A stretch of 38,017 nucleotides of DNA from Poteriospumella lacustris (taxonomy: Eukaryota > Sar > Chrysophyceae > Chromulinales > Dinobryaceae), in assembly GCA_008000375.1 (NCBI GenBank), contig SMOI01000186.1, forward strand, positions 1 through 38,017, read 5' to 3'. The translations under genes were made by a program, and so were the position numbers. Under the pieces are notes generated by a model. The model ran no database searches. It saw nothing but the letters and a program-made list of their open reading frames with translations, and was not told where the DNA came from. Numbering within the stretch: position 1 is the stretch's first letter; every line of letters begins with the position of its first letter. Positions 1-9,526 of this stretch are shown here, in pieces.

Positions 1-64
1 TGTGGACGTCGTTGTTCTCCTCGTACGGAAGGTTGGGGTCGTCGGTATAACCTCCTTCGTCCAT
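1..64 (-). CDS. 5' end of a protein-coding gene cut by the window edge
   Basis: The reverse strand has an ATG at 64-62 followed by 21 open codons reading MDEGGYTDDPNLPYEENNDV and then H, running off the left edge. The peptide is acidic and Asn-rich and uses G/C-ending codons like its neighbours. The LPYEE string recalls the opening of the first HAT repeat of the splicing factor Syf1/XAB2, but 21 residues cannot establish a family and the match is only suggestive. The ATG lies 397 bp downstream of the stop of the next minus-strand gene, so the two are in tandem. Confidence 0.5.
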   Translation of the reverse strand, partial: MDEGGYTDDPNLPYEENNDVH

Positions 65-460
65 ATTTGTAGCTGTGATATGAAATTACGCTCTGCAGGT
101 TTGCTCTCCACAGAAGACAACAATTGAAGACACTTTCGAATAACGGTAGAATAACGACAGTGGGATTGTATGATATGTTTCGTGATTGCTATTTTCGTGT
201 CAAACCTCGTCGATTTGGTCGTTGACCTCGTCGTCGACTGCGGCGGCGGCGGCAACGGCGAAACGACGTCGACCGTTTCTCTTTTTGCTGCTGCGGGCTG
301 CGGGTGAGGGACAGTCACCCGCCTCCGACTTCTACCGGCAGCCGGATGAACGTCAACCACAACCACAACAACAATAGCAGCAATACAAGAGTTGACCAGT
401 GTCTAATACGAGCGGTTGTTATACGTCAGGTTACTATATTGTGCGGCGGAAGGGTGGTTG
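65..460. other. intergenic, tandem minus-strand genes
   Basis: This stretch should hold the promoter of the left-edge gene and the 3' UTR of the orphan gene ending at 461. A 63-codon plus-strand frame at 186-377 is low-complexity (Ser, Ala, Gln) and is not supported. I see no RNA gene. Confidence 0.4.
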
Positions 461-1465
461 TTACAGGCCCTGTTGAGTGACGTGCGTCAGCAGTGGTTGC
501 AAGCGTTGAAAACACATCGCGTTCGTTCGCCACTGCAACGATGTAAGCGACGCTGATTCGACGTTGATATCACTGTGTTGCACGTTCAATATGTATACTG
601 AGCCAGGTGCCTGTGAGAAAGAACTGCAGGGTTAGGGAGGTCACCAAGACACAAACATCGCTGGGGATGAACCTTACCTTTCCGTACGACGCATCAGCAC
701 CAATTGTACATTGCAGCCCCGTGCGAAATGTGAATGTAACTTCCAGCGGGCCTTTTGGTTGAATCAACAGCGTTCTTCGAAACTCCGCGACATCTTTCTG
801 GAAGGTCTCTTTGACCGATTGAATCTCCTGCAGCGTCGTGATGGCGAAGCGCAGGTCGTCAGGGGGGCTCAAGAGAAGCGCATCTGCCAATATGCTGCTC
901 GTGTCTATCCATGGTTCGGAAGCCTACATATGGTCGGTAGAAGAAGGTCAGAGGAAAGGTCTATGTGCAGGTGTCGCTCAACCTACATCGATCTTCAGCA
1001 GCCGCTTGTTGTTGTCGAGGAAGAACGTTGCGTGAACTCGTTCGAAAGCCACAGACAGCTTGACGGAACCGTTTTCTATCGAAAAATAAGTTAACGCGGG
1101 GCGCATATTATATCAATTGTTTTATCAACCCGTATACCTGAAGATTCGAAGGAGGTGATCTTGGCACTGATGAGGGCTGTCAACGCTTGAGTGAGCGCTT
1201 GGATGCTGCACGAGACGTGGAGGCGGTGAGAGGGGAAATTAAACCAGACGTACTCTAGAAATACCTCTCCATATCATATATCTCGTTGTCCTCTTCGTCC
1301 AGTATGATGGATTCGTTCGCAGTCGAAATAACATTTGACATTGCTGTTCGCAGGAGCCAGGGAAAGGTAAAAAATTGTTGCTTGGACGAGCAAGAAAGGA
1401 GGCCACTTACTCTTCAATTGAAACAGAGCGACATTTGCGCGATCGATGGTTGCTTGAAGAGCCAT
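461..1465 (-). CDS. six-exon gene for an unrecognised 216-aa protein
   Basis: I assembled exons 1411-1465, 1265-1343, 1138-1205, 983-1075, 678-883 and 461-610 (651 nt, 217 codons including TAA). All introns are GT...AG, 59-99 bp, and frame is kept at every junction; the donor at 982 (GTTGAG) is the weakest, chosen because the alternative GTAGGT donor gives an immediate stop. The ATG at 1465 follows AACAAA. The protein has an N-terminal helix (1-20), an acidic stretch with LDEEDNEIYDME (about 32-44), a helix (about 45-65), beta-like segments (VKLSVAFE, HATFFLDNN), a charged helix around QSVKETFQKDVAEFRRTL, then more beta (LEVTFTFRTG) and a C-terminal helix ending LLTHVTQQGL. No signal peptide or membrane segment is visible. 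The helix-then-beta layout is loosely like small kinetochore RWD proteins, but I do not recognise a family. Confidence 0.72.
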
Positions 1466-2130
1466 TTTGTTCGGTGGGATACTTGAAAATGAGTTCGATG
1501 ACGCGAGAGGGAGACGTGTCGACGGCGATTGAATATGTCTGAATGAAAAATACTCCACGCGTCCAGTGTCACCTTTCTCACAAAATAGAGATAATGGATG
1601 AATACAAAGAGTAGCTAGATATGCGCCTTTCGTACTGTGATCGTGCTCCTCTATTTCTCATGACAACAAACCGCTCTCGCACTCTCGCACTCTCGCACTC
1701 TCGCATCGCTCGGGCAGTCACAGTCCTCAACAACGACTAGAAAAGCGTTTCGAATTTCCGCACCGACTGAACATCCAGATGTCACAGAATGACACAGACT
1801 TGGCGATAACAAGGACAGCAGCCGTCGTGGTCGTCGTCGAGTCCGCTCCACACCTCGCTGTACCTGGAATAGCCCATCTTCTTCTCTCTGGTTCACGAGA
1901 GAATGGGTTGGGAATTCCACTTTCGGATGGAACGAATGGTACAAGTACATCATAACATTGACCATAGGATTGATTAGAAAGGATCGTTTACGTTGGCCTG
2001 TCGAATACGTGATTGATTGCTATCCCCGATCGGTTTTGGAGGCCACAGCAAACCAGGGCAGTTTGCCGCTTCCTTTATTGCATTTGTACTCTCTCCTCTT
2101 CATCAAACGCTTATGTATTGGGTATAAAAA
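1466..2130. other. divergent intergenic region between orphan and MFS genes
   Basis: This 665-bp region is presumably the shared promoter of two divergent genes. It contains an 8-bp tandem repeat (1674-1705), an A-rich TATAAAAA directly before the MFS start (2123-2130) and a 31-codon minus-strand frame at 1782-1877 discussed in the findings. No other gene is supported. Confidence 0.4.
1674..1705. repeat. short tandem repeat, unit ACTCTCGC
   Basis: About four perfect copies of an 8-bp unit (CTCTCGC then three ACTCTCGC) lie in the divergent promoter region. It is a simple microsatellite with no coding role seen. Confidence 0.85.
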
Positions 2131-4340
2131 ATGCGATCCAAAGTAACGAAAGCAACGCCTCTCCCTCTTCCAAAGGTCTGCCTTCTGGGATTGATTTTAT
2201 CGGCCAACAACACATCGATTTGGATGATATTTTCGTTTCTCCCGTTCATGGTTGAATTCTACTTTCCATATTTGTCTAAAACGGAGCTTGGCTATCGAGC
2301 TGGCATTTTAGGCTCTGCATTCAGTGCAGGTAGTTTGCTGGGAAATCTAATTTGGGGAACAGTTTCTGATCGTTTCGGTCGTCGCCCAGCTCTGCTCTGC
2401 GGTTTGCTAGGAACAGGTAATGTGTGCCCTGTCACTCTCAGAGATCGTTGTCCTCATTAACGTGTACTTATACAGCCATTTCGTCGACATTGTTTGGGTT
2501 CTCACCGACGTTTTCCATGGCGGTGGCGTCGAGATTCATGTGGGGCCTGTTGAACGGCAACATCGGCGTCGCAAAGACGTATCTCGCAGAAATCTGCGAC
2601 GATTCCAACTCCGCAAAGGGAATGGCGCTGTTTGGTGTCATTGGTGGATTTGGCAGATCGATTGGTCCGGTGATTGGTGGCTTCTTGTCGACTCCTGCGA
2701 AGGCGTTTCCGAAGACGTTCAAAGGCACCGTCTTCGACACCTACCCCTTCGCTCTGCCGTCGCTTGTTATTGCAGTGAATTGTCTGGTGGTCTTCTTAGT
2801 GGCATTGATTGCACTGCCAGAGACACTGCCATCGATTGTGAATGCAGACAGTCGCGAGGTCACCAAGGACGGCGCCAAAGATGGCGCGGGGACCTATTCG
2901 TTGTTGCACGAGAAGGACGACGAGGAAGAGGAGATGTCCCCTTCCAACGGCAATTCTGCGATCGAACTGCCTCCATGGGGCGCTGACAAAGGCAATACAA
3001 ATGGCGCCTCGGCAGGAGACGACGAAGAAGAGAGCAAAGAGCACCTGGAGACGCCCAACAAGAAGAAACTGACCTTCGCCGGCGTCGTGACGGTGAAGAC
3101 GATCGGCAGTCAAGCGCTTGGCTTTGGTCCGTTGAAGGGTGTGGACTCTCTTGATCGACCGCTTCGCGCCAGCCTCAGGAACGACGAGGCCCTTGATGAC
3201 ATCGAGCAGGGAGAGTCGCACGCATTGGACGACGGAGCTCGTAGCCCGCCGTTCTCCCCGCTCGCCGGCCCGGTGTCCATTTTGAAAGCCTCTCGCAGCA
3301 GCAGCAGCAACAACAACGGCCCGTCCCAGCCGAAGACGATCAATTTCAGTTCAGAAGACGACGATCGCACCATCGCACGCGTCGAATCCAACGACCAAGA
3401 CAACAACAACGAAGACGAAGACGAAGAGAGCAAACTCATCGACCCACACGTCAAACACAAACGCATCGTTGGCAAAATCCGCTATACCAACGGATCCGAA
3501 GACGAAACGGTCGTGACACGGGGTCGTGGCTTCTGGAGAATGCTGCAGAATATCTTCCAACAGCCCGAAATCATGATCAGCACGGCCCTCTACGGCACGA
3601 ACGCCCTCAGTATCATCGTGTTCAACGAGATCTTCCCGTTGTGGGTCGTCACCTCCATCGAGAGCGGTGGCTTCGAGTTCACCTCGTATCAAATTGGCGT
3701 CTCGACGATGATCTCCGGTGTCCTGGGCATTGTGCTGCAGGTCACGCTCTATCCGTACATGACGGACCGCTGGGGCGTGCTCTTCGTGCACAAGGCAGGT
3801 GTCTTGGCCTTTGCGTTGAGTTGTATCGCCGTGCCCTGTGCGTCGTTGGTGAACAACATGGGCTCACCGTTCTTGACGTGGCTCGTCATCGTGAGTAGTC
3901 AGCTGTTGATCAACGTCACGTCGACGTGGGTCCTGGTCTCCGTCTTCGTGCTGATCAACAACTCGTGCTACAGCTACCAACGGGCCACGGTCAATGGATT
4001 GGGACAGACCTTTGCGTCCCTCGGTCGGTTGATGGGACCTTTCTCCGGTGCCACGATCTTCGCGTGGAGTGAGAACAACGGTCTCGGCTGGCCGCTCAAC
4101 TTCTACTTGGCCTTCTACCTCATGGCGATCATCGGCTTCGGCAACTGGTTCATGGCCAATCACTTGCCGCTGAGTATCCAGCGACGGAAGAAAGAGCCGG
4201 GCGTGGCCATGCCGCCACGACGACGGCGTCGTGCTCATCCGGAAGACGACGACGACGATTTGCAGCCGACGCATCCGCCTGAAGCGCCCGTGACGCAGCA
4301 GTCGAATTTGAGCAAAGGCCAGGGCCTGCCCATGCCGTAG
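2131..4340 (+). CDS. MFS transporter, ZIFL/DHA1-like, with long acidic loop
   Basis: Exons are 2131-2416 and 2476-4340 (716 aa). The 59-bp intron joins GGA ACA G to CC ATT TCG and restores continuous transmembrane sequence. Residues 13-95 resemble the N-terminus of plant zinc-induced-facilitator-like and related DHA1 drug/H+ antiporters: PLPKVCLLGLIL, then ELGYRAGILGSAFSAGSLLG, then the MFS loop signature SDRFGRR (79-85) between helices 2 and 3. Further hydrophobic helices follow to about residue 210 and again from about 450 to 655. The central cytoplasmic loop (about 215-445) is unusually long, rich in Asp/Glu, Ser and Asn, with poly-Ser and acidic runs. Substrate is not predictable; proton-coupled export of a small organic or metal-chelating compound is the family norm. 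The ATG is immediately preceded by A5, so a 5' exon remains possible. Confidence 0.85.
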
Positions 4341-4947
4341 CGCTGCTGCGCCCTGCGTCCCGTCTGTGTCTCCGTACCGTCTATAGTTTGTTATTTGTTT
4401 CGTTCGTGAACCTCTGCGGTTCCTGTCAACGTAGGTAGCCCCCCCCACTTCATTTCGTTTGAAATTGCTCATGAGGCACTCGCGTAGCCGGCGCTGCGAC
4501 ATGTTTTGTGGCCCACGGCAACGTGGCCCCCCACGTCGTGTTCGGCCCGGTTATGCGGCCTCTTGTCTCTCGTTCTCTGGTTTTCTCTCGCTGTATGTGC
4601 GTGTACATGTGCTGTTCGTTGGGTGTGTACCACCCCCTCCCCCCCCGTGTGCTCCTCGCGCGCTCCTCTGGTCGGTGGAGACGCGATGCGGTGCTGTCTC
4701 CGCCTCGCTGCATGTGCAGTCCATTGCCCCGTCGAGGACGATGTGCGTGGCCGTCCGCGCCCGTGCCTCGGGCCTCCTCCGTCGCTTCCCATCGCCCCCC
4801 CCCCCGCTCTCCTCGCGCCCCACAAACTATTCTCATCGACCCCTCCCCCCCTCTCCCTCTTTCCTCAGGCGTCAGTCAGTGTCAGTGTCTATGTTACAGT
4901 ATTTACAGAGGCGGGCGGTGTACAGCGCCGTCCGCGGTGGTGGTGGT
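4341..4947. other. convergent intergenic region
   Basis: This region lies between the 3' ends of the MFS gene and the 516-aa gene. It is C-rich on the plus strand with several C runs. The overlapping frames on both strands at 4450-5504 are proline, arginine and serine rich and look like composition artefacts. Expected content is two 3' UTRs. Confidence 0.4.
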
Positions 4948-6498
4948 TCAGTAGAAGACTTCGCGTACGACGCGTCCGTCGGCGTCGCGAAACAGCTGCA
5001 GCCATCGCGACCGACCGGTGTGGACGTCGTAGCGGAAGTCGCGGTCGAATTGGGCGTCGTGGATCATCAGGACACCGTCGCGGTCGCCTTCCTGTGGCGA
5101 CGACGCCGCGCCCTCCGGAGGGGAGCTCGGCGGGGACAGGTCGGCAGGGAACAGCTGCGATCGGAGGTATTCGTCGGCGTCGTTCGGCCGCGGCGATGCG
5201 ACCGCCGAGGAGTGTGCTCGGCTGCGTCGGTAGGCCGTGTCGTCCACGTCGTAGCCCACGAGCGGAATCTGTGTCGGTTCCGGTGCGTCGCCATGGCCCT
5301 GCTGCTGCTGATGTTGATGCTGCAGTTGTGCGTCTGAGCGCGGCGACGTGGCCGCCAATTGGTCGGCGGATGGTGGCGCTGAGCCATACGCGTCGGGTGA
5401 CAAGTCGCCCTCAGAGTCGGTCCACGGCGACACCGGCAGCGTCTTCGACGGTGGAGATTGCACCGGCGCGTGGACGAAATGACTTTGCAAGAACGGCGCG
5501 TTGAAGTCGAGGGGAATGGCGCTCTCGAGGAGCACGGCCCGTGCGGCCTTGTACCCGAGAAACGCCTTCAGCGTCGTCACTTGTTCGCTGCTGAGTATGG
5601 CCGGGGAGAGGCGAAAGGTGTCGTTGGGGAACCAGGCTTTGTCCTGGCCCGCCATGGCGAGGCTGTCGGCGATGATCGACAGCGCCGTCCGCCGCGTGGC
5701 CACTTCGACCGTCGTGAAACAGACGTCCAAATCGTCGTCGACGTAGTCGTCCACGTCGATGTGGCGTAGCTTGATGAACTTGCGGCCTTTCCAGAACTTG
5801 TCTCCGAAGACCACGCGCTTGTACAACTTGCGGAACCGCTCCACGACGTAGAACATCAGCGGATACTTCACACCCATGTGGATGATGGAGAACAGCCGCA
5901 TGTCCGGCCCTTCCTCCAGCCGTTTCAGTCCCATTTTCAGCGTACGCAAGGTACCACTGTCCTCAAATTCTTCGGTCAACAGGTCGATGATCTTCGAGAC
6001 GCTGAACGGCGAGATGACCACGCTCACTTGGATGTCGAGCTTCTGGCGCAGCACCGCGAAGAAATCGTAGATCAAATCGGGGAAGTGCTGGCAGCCGAAG
6101 ATGTAACTGTTGATGATGAAACGAGCAAAGGACACGAATTCACCAGATTCAACGGGCTGCAGACCGGTGAAGTTGCGGAGGTACATCGCGGGGATGAAGA
6201 CGTCGGCCAGTTCCTGAAAGAGCTTCGAGTATTTGCCGAACTGGTTCCGGCAATCCATCGATTGCACTTGGAAATCGCGTACATATGCTTCATCGCCGGA
6301 GAGATAGTCTCGGAAAACGCGTACCAAGTCGCGTTGCGCGATTTTGTATTTTTGACAAAAGACTTTCAGCGTCTCCCATTCGTATTTCTTGAAAATCGCC
6401 CGCGAAAACGTCTTCACTGCTCTCCACCCAGGTCCAGGGGGATCAACAGTCATTATTTCTTTCGGTTTCCAGTTGACAACACTGGCAGCGGCACCCAT
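4948..6498 (-). CDS. predicted N-myristoylated 516-aa protein, family not recognised
   Basis: Single-exon frame. The frame stays open 57 codons further upstream, but the ATG at 6498 gives MGAAASVVNWKPKE, a good N-myristoylation context (Gly2, Ser6), and the upstream stretch is Cys/Arg/Ser rich, so I start here. Residues about 30-330 form a compact, mostly helical domain rich in Phe, Tyr, Lys and Asp (for example WETLKVFCQKYKIAQRDL, FIINSYIFGCQHFPDLIYDF, KISVV-type beta around DIQVSVVISPFSVSK). Spacing of acidic and hydrophobic residues hints at degenerate EF-hands, but no canonical DxDxDG loop is present. Residues about 370-480 are low-complexity with Pro, Ser, Gln and a QHQHQQQQ run. The tail (about 483-516) is folded-looking again, with YDVHTGRSRW. 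It shares a 392-bp divergent promoter with Dre2. A membrane-tethered regulatory role is inference only. Confidence 0.8.
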   Translation of the reverse strand: MGAAASVVNWKPKEIMTVDPPGPGWRAVKTFSRAIFKKYEWETLKVFCQKYKIAQRDLVRVFRDYLSGDEAYVRDFQVQSMDCRNQFGKYSKLFQELADVFIPAMYLRNFTGLQPVESGEFVSFARFIINSYIFGCQHFPDLIYDFFAVLRQKLDIQVSVVISPFSVSKIIDLLTEEFEDSGTLRTLKMGLKRLEEGPDMRLFSIIHMGVKYPLMFYVVERFRKLYKRVVFGDKFWKGRKFIKLRHIDVDDYVDDDLDVCFTTVEVATRRTALSIIADSLAMAGQDKAWFPNDTFRLSPAILSSEQVTTLKAFLGYKAARAVLLESAIPLDFNAPFLQSHFVHAPVQSPPSKTLPVSPWTDSEGDLSPDAYGSAPPSADQLAATSPRSDAQLQHQHQQQQGHGDAPEPTQIPLVGYDVDDTAYRRSRAHSSAVASPRPNDADEYLRSQLFPADLSPPSSPPEGAASSPQEGDRDGVLMIHDAQFDRDFRYDVHTGRSRWLQLFRDADGRVVREVFY

Positions 6499-6890
6499 GG
6501 TTGCTCTTGATGCGATACTGCCACAAGTTGTTTTTCGTGTTATAATAGGGGACAAATCGGGGATAAATCGGCGAGCCCGCAGTGAGCAGTTCGAGTGAAA
6601 GCAAGTGGACCTCCACCGATGGCATATAGAATCGAACAGTGACCCACTTGTCTGCCAACAAGTAATCAAGTCAGTCGTTCAATTCAATCAATCGGCCCCT
6701 TGCGTCAAACGGTTCGACGGTGCCTGAAAATGAAACTGCTCTGCCCAGAGTCTGGTGCAGCTGGGAGGGCTGTGTCCGCTGCCTCCCATCTTAGCCACCG
6801 CGATTGGACCGTCCAGAAACAATTTCTTCGCCGTCCTCGTGACTGTAAACAAACATATCCTTTTTCTGTTCTGAAAGAGTAGTGAAGATC
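6499..6890. other. bidirectional promoter region (516-aa gene / Dre2)
   Basis: This region is 392 bp between divergent ATGs at 6498 and 6891. Base composition is ordinary. It must carry both 5' UTRs and both core promoters. The 60-codon frame at 6700-6882 in it has no coding character. Confidence 0.5.
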
Positions 6891-7661
6891 ATGTCCAAAT
6901 CGTTGCTGATCAAGCCCAATGCCAATGTGGTGGTGCAGGATGCTACCATCGCGGCTGATGCCGAGGTCCTTTACGCCGATGATGCTGCGTTCCTCACCAA
7001 ATTAGGTGGCTTGACAGCGTCTTCCTACGAGAAAGTGCTAGTTTACGACGTGTTGCCTGACGACTCGCACTTGTCAGAGATTTTCCGCGTCTTGAAGCCG
7101 CTCGGAAAAATTATGGTCGACGGTTTGGTGTCGCGCGAGGTCGGCCAAACGTTGGCCCTCGACATGAAGATTCTCGGTTTCATCGATATTATGGCTGCCA
7201 AGGATCCCGGAACGGAGCGTCGCTTTGCTGTCGCTCAGAAGTCTGCCATCGGAGAAGTGGCCAAAGTCACTATCCCTGCCAGCAGCAGCAGCACCGCCAC
7301 CGCCGGTACATGGAAAATGTCCACGAACGACTTGGCGGAGAACGAGTTGGTGGACGAGGATGCACTGTTAGAACAAAGCAAACTCCCTGCAGATTACAAG
7401 CCAGCTGGAGACTGTGGGGACGCGGAAGGTGGCAAGAAGCGCGCTTGTGCGAACTGCACCTGCGGCCTGGCGGAGGAAGAAGCGAAGGGCACTGCGACGC
7501 AGCCCAAAACCGAAGAGGAGAAGCTGGTGAAGGCTTCTTCATGTGGAAATTGCTACAAGGGTGATGCGTTCCGATGTGCGAGCTGTCCCTTCTTGGGTAA
7601 ACCTGCCTTCGAGCCGGGACAAGAGAAGGTGGTGTTGAGCCTCGGCGACGACGACATCTAA
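6891..7661 (+). CDS. DRE2: anamorsin / Dre2, cytosolic Fe-S assembly electron-transfer protein
   Basis: Intronless, 256 aa. The start is the ATG at 6891 ([10 protein letters not shown]); the frame is open three codons upstream only through a GTG. Residues 1-120 form the methyltransferase-like N-terminal domain typical of the family, followed by a linker (121-170). The C-terminal CIAPIN1 domain is complete: motif A C175...C186-x2-C189-x-C191 ([12 protein letters not shown]) for the 2Fe-2S cluster, and motif B C218-x2-C221-x7-C229-x2-C232 ([19 protein letters not shown]). In the known pathway Dre2 receives electrons from the diflavin reductase Tah18/NDOR1 and feeds the cytosolic iron-sulfur assembly machinery. 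All cluster ligands are present, so it should be functional. Length is close to fungal and plant homologues. Confidence 0.95.
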   Translation: MSKSLLIKPNANVVVQDATIAADAEVLYADDAAFLTKLGGLTASSYEKVLVYDVLPDDSHLSEIFRVLKPLGKIMVDGLVSREVGQTLALDMKILGFIDIMAAKDPGTERRFAVAQKSAIGEVAKVTIPASSSSTATAGTWKMSTNDLAENELVDEDALLEQSKLPADYKPAGDCGDAEGGKKRACANCTCGLAEEEAKGTATQPKTEEEKLVKASSCGNCYKGDAFRCASCPFLGKPAFEPGQEKVVLSLGDDDI

Positions 7662-8006
7662 ACGAACCGTCCGACGACGCCTTCTGTATCATAGCGAACA
7701 CCACAAAACATGCGGGAACTAGACCCGTTTGTAGTGAGTAGTGAGTCCACGCGGCCTATTGTTGATTGTTCTTGTAAAATGACCAGGGAAGTGGCACGCG
7801 AGCGCAGTTCAACCCCTCTCAATGTCGCGCTGTGGTGGTGCAGTGGTAGTGCAGTCGTTATATCCACAAGAGACAGAGGCGACAGTTCTCGTCGAGAGCT
7901 GTCGCCAGAAACAAAACAAAAACAAAAAACAAAACAAAGAAAGAACCAAAGAAAGAAAAAGGAGGCGGAGGGAGAGAGAGGACCGGGACACAAACAAAGA
8001 AGAAAC
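7662..8006. other. convergent intergenic region with A-rich tract
   Basis: This lies between the 3' ends of Dre2 and AMPK beta. A purine-rich tract with repeated AAACAAAAC and AAAGAAAG units lies at 7908-7985. No gene is supported; frames here are Lys/Arg or Phe/Leu low-complexity. Confidence 0.45.
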
Positions 8007-8880
8007 TTAGAAAGGCTGTGCCTGCGGCTGTGGTTGCGGCTGTGGGCCCGACGGGTGCATCACCGAGTAGAACACCACGGTGAAGTACTTGTCGCGGTAC
8101 CTCTGCGTCGCGCCCAACACCATCATTCCGTCCTTGATCGCGGTACAATACAAATGATTTAGTGACACGTATTGTGGCACTGGTAGCGATTGCGGGTCAA
8201 TCGTGGGTGTAGGTTTATTCAAAATGATGTGTCGCAGGTGGGGAGGCAGAGCCGGCGGTCTGTAGCACACAACACACACGAGCGAGGAAGGGGGAGGGTT
8301 GGGTGTCAGCGCGCGGTCACATGCATCGGAGGCGACGAGGAAGCGCGACTTACTCTTTCGTGTAATCATCCAGATCGGGGATGACCTGACGGAATTCGTC
8401 CTCGGGGACTTTGCGTTCTTTGCTTTTGACGAAGAAATTGTCGTCGCCGACGTAGGGCACGAAGTCAGACACGTCGATGAAGTTGTTGATTTGGCCGTCG
8501 ATGTCGGCGATGGTCGGTTGATCGGGCGCGTGCCGCCATTCATCGTCAACGATGTACTTGAAGGCATGCTTGCCCTTTTTCAAATTGTGTACGTAGGTGA
8601 AGTCGTTGCCGGACCGATGCATGGGGATTTGACGCTCCCAGTTGTTGAACGTGCCGGTGATGTACACATGTTTGCCGCCATGTTCCCATTTGAAGACAGT
8701 AGGAACGAGTTCACTGTTCGGATCCTGGCCCAGAGGTACTGGAGGAGGATACGCCGATGAATCGTCCGCCGGAGGACGGGGAATACTGTCGCCGAGCGGC
8801 TGATATCGATTGGATCGCGCAGGAATTGAGGAATCCTCATGCATCGAGTGACTTTCCTCTTTACTGCCGTTGATTCCCAT
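8007..8880 (-). CDS. PRKAB: AMPK/SNF1 beta regulatory subunit (CBM48)
   Basis: Exons 8354-8880 and 8007-8259 (259 aa); the 94-bp intron has GTAAGT and CTACAG ends and joins GA to ACC. MGINGSKEES is a strong N-myristoylation signal as in AMPK beta subunits. The glycogen-binding CBM48 domain spans about 60-137, with F63, W65, the ITGTFNNW loop ending W81, the KKGKHAFKYIVDDEW strand pair and INNFIDV. The C-terminal alpha/gamma-interacting domain follows the splice junction: EPPALPPHLRHIILN, then HLYCTAIKDGMMVLGATQRY and YFTVVFYS. An oddity is a PQ repeat tail (GPQPQPQPQAQPF) after the domain. It acts as scaffold of the heterotrimeric energy-sensing kinase; alpha and gamma subunits are not in this window. 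Confidence 0.95.
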
Positions 8881-9526
8881 TTTCTAATATTTCGTATGCA
8901 CAGCTCAGTAAGAGATTCCCAAAGTCGCGAAAGGAGGAGGTCGCCAAGTGTTCGCCAGAGGCCCTCGAAATATTTGTTTTTCGGCCGAAAATAGAAAAAA
9001 AATTGGAGTCACAAACAACAGGATCACACAGATCCAAGCGGTCCTTCCTGTTGAGAGTCAAATGTCGTTGAGTAGATCACAATTTGATGTGCCTCGAGGG
9101 TTCGTTGTGCCAGTTGTCCTCGCTCTCAGTGCTCAGTGCGGGGCTCACAGGTACCCGACATTTTTCGCCATACATTTTACGGATTGGCGGGTTATTTGTA
9201 TTGGATCTCGGAATACCGAGATATTGAGTGCGTTGCATTTTCGCTTCACCGCCGCCGACTCGGCGCTTCGCTGTTTTTTTGCCCATCGCCGACTCCAACT
9301 GACCCTCTGCTACAGGACTATTCATTTTGTCAGTACAAAACAAAAGAAAAGAGACCGATAGAGTGAGCATTGATCACATTCTGTCTCTTGTGCGCATTTG
9401 AAAAGCTAGTTTATCTTGTGGTGGTCATATTGGTGACGCTTGGTTGTGCAATCGTCGTTTCCTTTTGTTCTCGCGTCGTTTGTCTTCAGTTCGTTCCCCT
9501 CATGGTTCATTTTCCCGTCCATCAAG
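8881..9526. other. bidirectional promoter region (AMPK beta / 307-aa gene)
   Basis: This region is 646 bp between divergent ATGs at 8880 and 9527. It contains an ATG-initiated minus-strand frame (9077-9370) listed separately. Otherwise it shows T-rich stretches on the plus strand and no recognised element. Confidence 0.4.
9077..9370 (-). CDS. possible small protein, 97 codons, unsupported by homology
   Basis: An ATG at 9370 opens 97 codons to a TGA; a second ATG at 9325 (context ACAAAATG) gives an 82-aa form beginning MNSPVAEGQL. The first third is basic (GKKTAKRR), the rest is polar with Asn, Ser and Arg. I recognise no domain. It sits wholly within the divergent region upstream of AMPK beta and could equally be leader sequence of that gene. 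Chance openness at this length is quite possible. Confidence 0.22.
   Translation of the reverse strand: MLTLSVSFLLFCTDKMNSPVAEGQLESAMGKKTAKRRVGGGEAKMQRTQYLGIPRSNTNNPPIRKMYGEKCRVPVSPALSTESEDNWHNEPSRHIKL

Noticed and set aside
1651-1965. 104-codon minus-strand frame in the divergent region
   Set aside because: It runs through the 8-bp repeat and has no coding character; only the short CaaX-ending frame inside the region was worth noting.
4506-5504. 332-codon plus-strand frame over the 516-aa gene and its 3' flank
   Set aside because: Translation is Arg/Pro/Ser-rich with no folded character, and it overlaps the well-behaved minus-strand coding sequence.
6499-6669. 57-codon upstream extension of the myristoylated protein
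   Set aside because: Cys, Arg and Ser-rich with no domain; using it would bury the MGAAAS signal.
6700-6730. tRNA-like GGTTCGA string
   Set aside because: The T-arm-like heptamer has no matching acceptor, D or anticodon stems around it.
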